Positions 60,859-64,000 of a stretch of DNA of 64,000 nt are shown here, piece by piece (the first letter of the stretch is position 1; each line of letters starts with the position of its first letter). Source of the stretch: Bowmanella denitrificans (GTDB taxonomy: Bacteria > Pseudomonadota > Gammaproteobacteria > Enterobacterales > Alteromonadaceae). The stretch lies in contig NZ_PEBU01000002.1 of NCBI RefSeq assembly GCF_002887595.1, positions 310,001 to 374,000 on the forward strand, in the 5' to 3' direction. The notes under the pieces were generated by a model that worked only from the letters and a program-made list of their open reading frames with translations, had not been told where the DNA came from and searched no databases. The position numbers and the translations under genes are program-made.

Positions 60859-62580
60859 GTGTTGAGCAGAAATCTTGCAACCTGGGGATTTTTATTGCTG
60901 GCGCTGATGGCCGCCTTGTACGCCAATCAGGCCCAGCATCCGGTATGGAAAGAGCAAAGTTACCTGTATGAGACCTTTTATACCGCCGAAGGCCGTCTGA
61001 TGTACCGCTATCAAGGTGAGGTGCTGCCGGTGGATGGCCTGGTGGCTTATGAGGATTCACCGCTGCGACAAGTCAACCTGGACAGGTTGCAGGAAGAGCC
61101 TGCCGTTAAGCGTCAGTGGGTGGAAAAACAAGACGGCCAAATCATGTTGTTACAGGCCGATTTTCATTATGGCATCTGGTCCTTATTGCCCGCCTTTGTC
61201 ACTATTGCCCTGTGCCTGATCTGCCGCGAACCCATAGTGGCGCTATTAGCCGGTATCGTCACAGGTGCATTCTTAATCGGTCAGTTTGATATAGTCGATA
61301 AGGTGTTAATTCCTAGTCTGGGCACACAAAGTGCGGCCGCCATTTTAGTCTTGTACTTATGGTTGCTGGGGGGCTTAACCGGCATCTGGGCCAAAACTGG
61401 CGCGGCACAAGCGTTTGCCCAAACCATGACTCGCCACTTTGTCAGAGGCCCGCGCTCTGCCAAATTAGTTACCTGGTTGTTGGGGGCGATGTTTTTTCAG
61501 GGCGGCACCATCAGTACCGTGCTGGTAGGCACGACCGTCAGGCCGATTGCCGATAAGGCCGGGGTCAGCCACGAAGAATTGAGCTATGTAGTGGACTCCA
61601 CCGCATCGCCTATCGCCGTTGTATTGGCTTTCAATGCCTGGCCCGCCTACGTGCAGGCTTTTATTTTTGTGCCAGGCGTGGCCTTTTTGGCCACCGAGGC
61701 CGATCGCATTGCGTTTTTCTTTGACAGCATTCCTTTCAGCTTTTACGCGATTTTAGCGGTACTGGGTACCTTGTTGATGAGCTTAAATATTTTCACTTTT
61801 TCGGGGAAACGTCTGAGAAAAGCCCATGAACGTGCAGCTAAGACCGGACAACTTGATGCTCCCTCCGCCAGACCCATGAGCAGTGGCGAGCTACATAAAG
61901 TGCAAGTGCCAGCCCATTATCAGGCCAATATGTGGGAGTTTTTGTTACCACTGTTACTCTTGCTGGGCATTGCGGTAGGCACTTTTATGTGGCTTGGCAG
62001 CCCTAAGGTAAACTGGGCGTTTGGCACAGCCCTGGTGGTGGCATCAGCCATCGCCTTATGCAAAGGCATGAGCCTAGAGAACCTGCTGGATGGTTTTGGT
62101 GATGGCCTAAAATCCGTGGTGGTCGCCTCGGTGGTTTTGATGCTGGCGATTACCATAGGGGGGATCAGTAAACAGATTGGGGGCGGACTGTATCTGATTG
62201 ACTTATTGGGAGAAACAATACCCTTTTGGGCGCTGCCGGTGATTTTGCAATTGATTACTATGGTGATTGCATTCTCGACAGGTACCAGTTGGGGCACCTA
62301 TGCCATTGCCTTTCCACTGGCGATGCCGCTGGCCTGGATGATTACCCAGGATCAACAATTAGCCAACCCCGAATTGTATATGGCCATCTGTTTTGCCACC
62401 GTACTCAATGGCAGTGTTTATGGTGACCAATGCTCGCCAATTTCAGATTCTACTATACTCAGTTCCATGACCACAGGTTGCGATTTGATGGACCATGTCA
62501 AGTCCCAGTTGTTTCCGGCTGGACTGGCTGCCAGCGCGGCAGCCTTGCTTTGGACCTGCGCGACATTCTTCGCCCTTTAA
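60859..62580 (+). CDS. Na+/H+ antiporter NhaC family protein
   Basis: 573 residues with about 12 TM helices. [42 protein letters not shown] and [21 protein letters not shown] are the family's core segments. A hydrophilic stretch of ~75 residues after TM1 ([16 protein letters not shown]...) precedes the main bundle. Start is GTG 60859, with AGGAG about 6 nt upstream. Works in sodium and pH homeostasis, as expected in a marine bacterium. Confidence 0.9.
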   Translation: MLSRNLATWGFLLLALMAALYANQAQHPVWKEQSYLYETFYTAEGRLMYRYQGEVLPVDGLVAYEDSPLRQVNLDRLQEEPAVKRQWVEKQDGQIMLLQADFHYGIWSLLPAFVTIALCLICREPIVALLAGIVTGAFLIGQFDIVDKVLIPSLGTQSAAAILVLYLWLLGGLTGIWAKTGAAQAFAQTMTRHFVRGPRSAKLVTWLLGAMFFQGGTISTVLVGTTVRPIADKAGVSHEELSYVVDSTASPIAVVLAFNAWPAYVQAFIFVPGVAFLATEADRIAFFFDSIPFSFYAILAVLGTLLMSLNIFTFSGKRLRKAHERAAKTGQLDAPSARPMSSGELHKVQVPAHYQANMWEFLLPLLLLLGIAVGTFMWLGSPKVNWAFGTALVVASAIALCKGMSLENLLDGFGDGLKSVVVASVVLMLAITIGGISKQIGGGLYLIDLLGETIPFWALPVILQLITMVIAFSTGTSWGTYAIAFPLAMPLAWMITQDQQLANPELYMAICFATVLNGSVYGDQCSPISDSTILSSMTTGCDLMDHVKSQLFPAGLAASAAALLWTCATFFAL

Positions 62581-62589
62581 GTCTTTTGT

Positions 62590-62623
62590 AACGGATACGC
62601 TTTGATAGGTTTATCCGTTTTTT
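62590..62623 (+). terminator. Terminator after the NhaC gene
   Basis: AACGGATA and TATCCGTT form an 8-bp stem with a 14-nt loop, followed by TTTT. Confidence 0.75.
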
Positions 62624-62937
62624 CAACTTGTTAAATATCGGTTCAGGTTATATGTTTGTATCGTTAGATGGGTGATTTCATGCGTTTATTGACGGAGATA
62701 ATCCGTCTGGAAGCATAGTTTATGCCGCTTTCTTGATTGTTACTTTTCCTTAAGTTTTAGAAAGAGATAGCACAAGAAAAAACAAACAGGCAAGGAATCA
62801 TCCAAACAACGCTCAATAATAAATCGCTATTTTGGTGTAGCAGTGCACCAGAGGCGATGCAACAACGGAACTGTGCATGATTTTCACCCTTGAGGTGAAA
62901 GCAGCAAGTAAAAATAACAACAAGTTGGAGAAGGTTA
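62624..62937 (+). promoter_or_regulatory. Leader region of the last TonB-dependent receptor
   Basis: 314 bp, AT-rich, without a supported gene. A hairpin TTTCACC-CTTGA-GGTGAAA at 62882-62900 lies 38 nt before the start codon and could be an operator or an mRNA leader structure. No Fur palindrome seen. Confidence 0.4.
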
Positions 62938-64000
62938 ATGCCTACCCATATCAATAAGTTATCTAGAAGTATCAGGATTGCACTCACATCAGCAGCGACA
63001 GTGGTCACCACCTTTGGTGTTAACGCTCAGGATCAATCTCAGGGCGCAGATACCGACGCGCCGGTAGAAAAAATTGCTATTGTCGGTACCCGTGCAGCGC
63101 CCCGTTCGGTAGGGGATTCTGCGGTACCACTGGATATTGTCGGCGGTGACGATTTTGCCCGGCAAGGAGCTACGGACATCGACAAAATGATGATGTCGGC
63201 GGTCCCGTCTTTTACCGTAAACGAACAGCCGATCAATGATGCCTCTACCTTGGTTCGACCGGCTAACTTGCGAGGTCTGGCTTCTGACCAAACGCTGATT
63301 CTGGTCAATGGCAAACGTAAAAATCGCTCGGCTGTCATTACTTTCCTGGGCGGCAGTTTATCGGATGGTGCCCAGGGACCGGATATTTCCACTATTCCCG
63401 CCATTGCGCTGCGCCAGATAGAAGTGTTGCGAGACGGTGCTGCGGCACAGTACGGCTCAGATGCCATTGCCGGGGTGATTAACTTTTCACTGAAAAATGA
63501 CAGTGATGGTGGCCAGTTTGAGGCGCGCTACGGCTCTTATTACGAGGGCGACGGCGATATGATGCAGTACTCAGGCAATGTGGGGCTGCCGCTCACCGAT
63601 GATGGTTTTGCTAATCTGAGTTTTGAATACCGTGAAGCCGACCCCACCAGCCGCAGTATTCAGCGTCCCGATGCTGCCGCTATTGCTGATGCGGGTAACG
63701 AGTTTGTTGCTAATCCGGCACAAGTCTGGGGTAACCCGGAAATTAAATATGACTATAAGATGCTACTGAATACCGGATTGGATCTGGGCAATGACAAGGA
63801 AGCCTACATGTGGACATCCTGGTCTGAGCGGGAAGTTGAAGGTGGTTTTTACTATCGTCACCCTCATACCCGTGGCGGAGTCTATTCCAACGATGGTGGT
63901 GAAACACTGCTGGTGGGGGATTTGACCCCTAATGATGGTATTGATTGCCCTGTTGTACCTATTACTGCTAACGTCCTGACGTCAGCGGCTTATCAGCAGG
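62938..64000 (+). CDS. TonB-dependent receptor (3' partial)
   Basis: ATG 62938 has GGAGAAGG just upstream and begins MPTHINKLSRSIRIALTS, a signal peptide ending near VNAQ. The plug follows: EKIAIVGTRAAPRSVGDSAV, then DIVGGDDFARQGATDIDKMM, RPANLRGLASDQTLILVNGK and LRQIEVLRDGAAAQYGSDAI, all hallmarks. The frame stays open to the window end, so 354 residues are visible; the barrel is cut. This plug pattern (PRSVGDS...) is common among Alteromonadales receptors for unknown, probably non-iron, substrates. Confidence 0.9.
   Translation, partial: MPTHINKLSRSIRIALTSAATVVTTFGVNAQDQSQGADTDAPVEKIAIVGTRAAPRSVGDSAVPLDIVGGDDFARQGATDIDKMMMSAVPSFTVNEQPINDASTLVRPANLRGLASDQTLILVNGKRKNRSAVITFLGGSLSDGAQGPDISTIPAIALRQIEVLRDGAAAQYGSDAIAGVINFSLKNDSDGGQFEARYGSYYEGDGDMMQYSGNVGLPLTDDGFANLSFEYREADPTSRSIQRPDAAAIADAGNEFVANPAQVWGNPEIKYDYKMLLNTGLDLGNDKEAYMWTSWSEREVEGGFYYRHPHTRGGVYSNDGGETLLVGDLTPNDGIDCPVVPITANVLTSAAYQQ

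Noticed and set aside
62750-62775. CTTAAG in the leader of the last TonB receptor as a fourth PmrA box
   Set aside because: The second half-site at 5-bp spacing and the N10 -10 element are both absent.

Overview
The window looks like a chromosomal segment of a marine or saline gammaproteobacterium, most likely of the Alteromonadales (Alteromonadaceae-like). The reasons are roughly 50% GC, four TonB-dependent receptors, closely packed operons with Shine-Dalgarno starts, a YbiT-type ABC-F protein close to the enterobacterial one, and a carbohydrate cluster typical of marine gammaproteobacteria. I see no phage, transposase, CRISPR array, rRNA or tRNA. Genus and species cannot be fixed from the sequence alone.

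Layout. 1-8.7 kb: end of a TolB-propeller/amidohydrolase, a cold-shock gene, a subclass B1 metallo-beta-lactamase that reads strikingly like VIM, an acyltransferase-3, and two AraC/VOC pairs around a LysE exporter. 8.7-16 kb: a metal-efflux block made of a MerR-type regulator (CadR/PbrR-like) with a textbook 19-bp-spacer operator, a cysteine-capped short CDF pump, a His-rich periplasmic protein and a complete CzcCBA-type RND system. 16-19.7 kb: DUF1993, a Fur-box-controlled siderophore receptor and an orphan periplasmic binding protein. 19.7-31.7 kb: a seven-gene operon (GH20, KDG kinase, SSS transporter, RidA, deacylase, RpiR regulator, PLP deaminase) divergent from a large TonB-dependent receptor.

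Taken one by one, the 19.7-31.7 kb genes would be called D-aminoacylase and D-amino-acid deaminase. Together they fit catabolism of C1-oxidised chitin: N-acetylglucosaminic acid is deacetylated to glucosaminate, deaminated to 2-keto-3-deoxygluconate (KDG) and phosphorylated to KDPG. 31.7-43.6 kb: AraC, AhpD-like, a PspB-like protein, a MacAB-type ABC exporter operon, MAPEG, DUF2937, orphan binding proteins, a phosphatase-fold protein with its metal ligands lost, GNAT and rhomboid.

43.6-58 kb: a TPR/degenerate-GGDEF protein, then an operon of TPR protein, PmrA/QseB-like regulator, QseC-like kinase, cupredoxin, FTR1-like permease without its REXXE motifs, and an outer-membrane barrel. Next come cytochrome b561 and an envelope/lipid A modification block (PAP2, EptA, BamA-like, ArnT-like, VTT, GT2). 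Three promoters here, one before the two-component operon and two before the lipid A transcription units, share the same architecture: a direct repeat of CTTAAG-like half-sites 5 bp apart, then 10 bp to a TANNCT -10 element. This is the form of a PmrA box and suggests a small autoregulated regulon inside the window. 58-64 kb: YbiT, a His-rich CDF exporter, an NhaC-type antiporter and the start of another TonB-dependent receptor cut by the window end.
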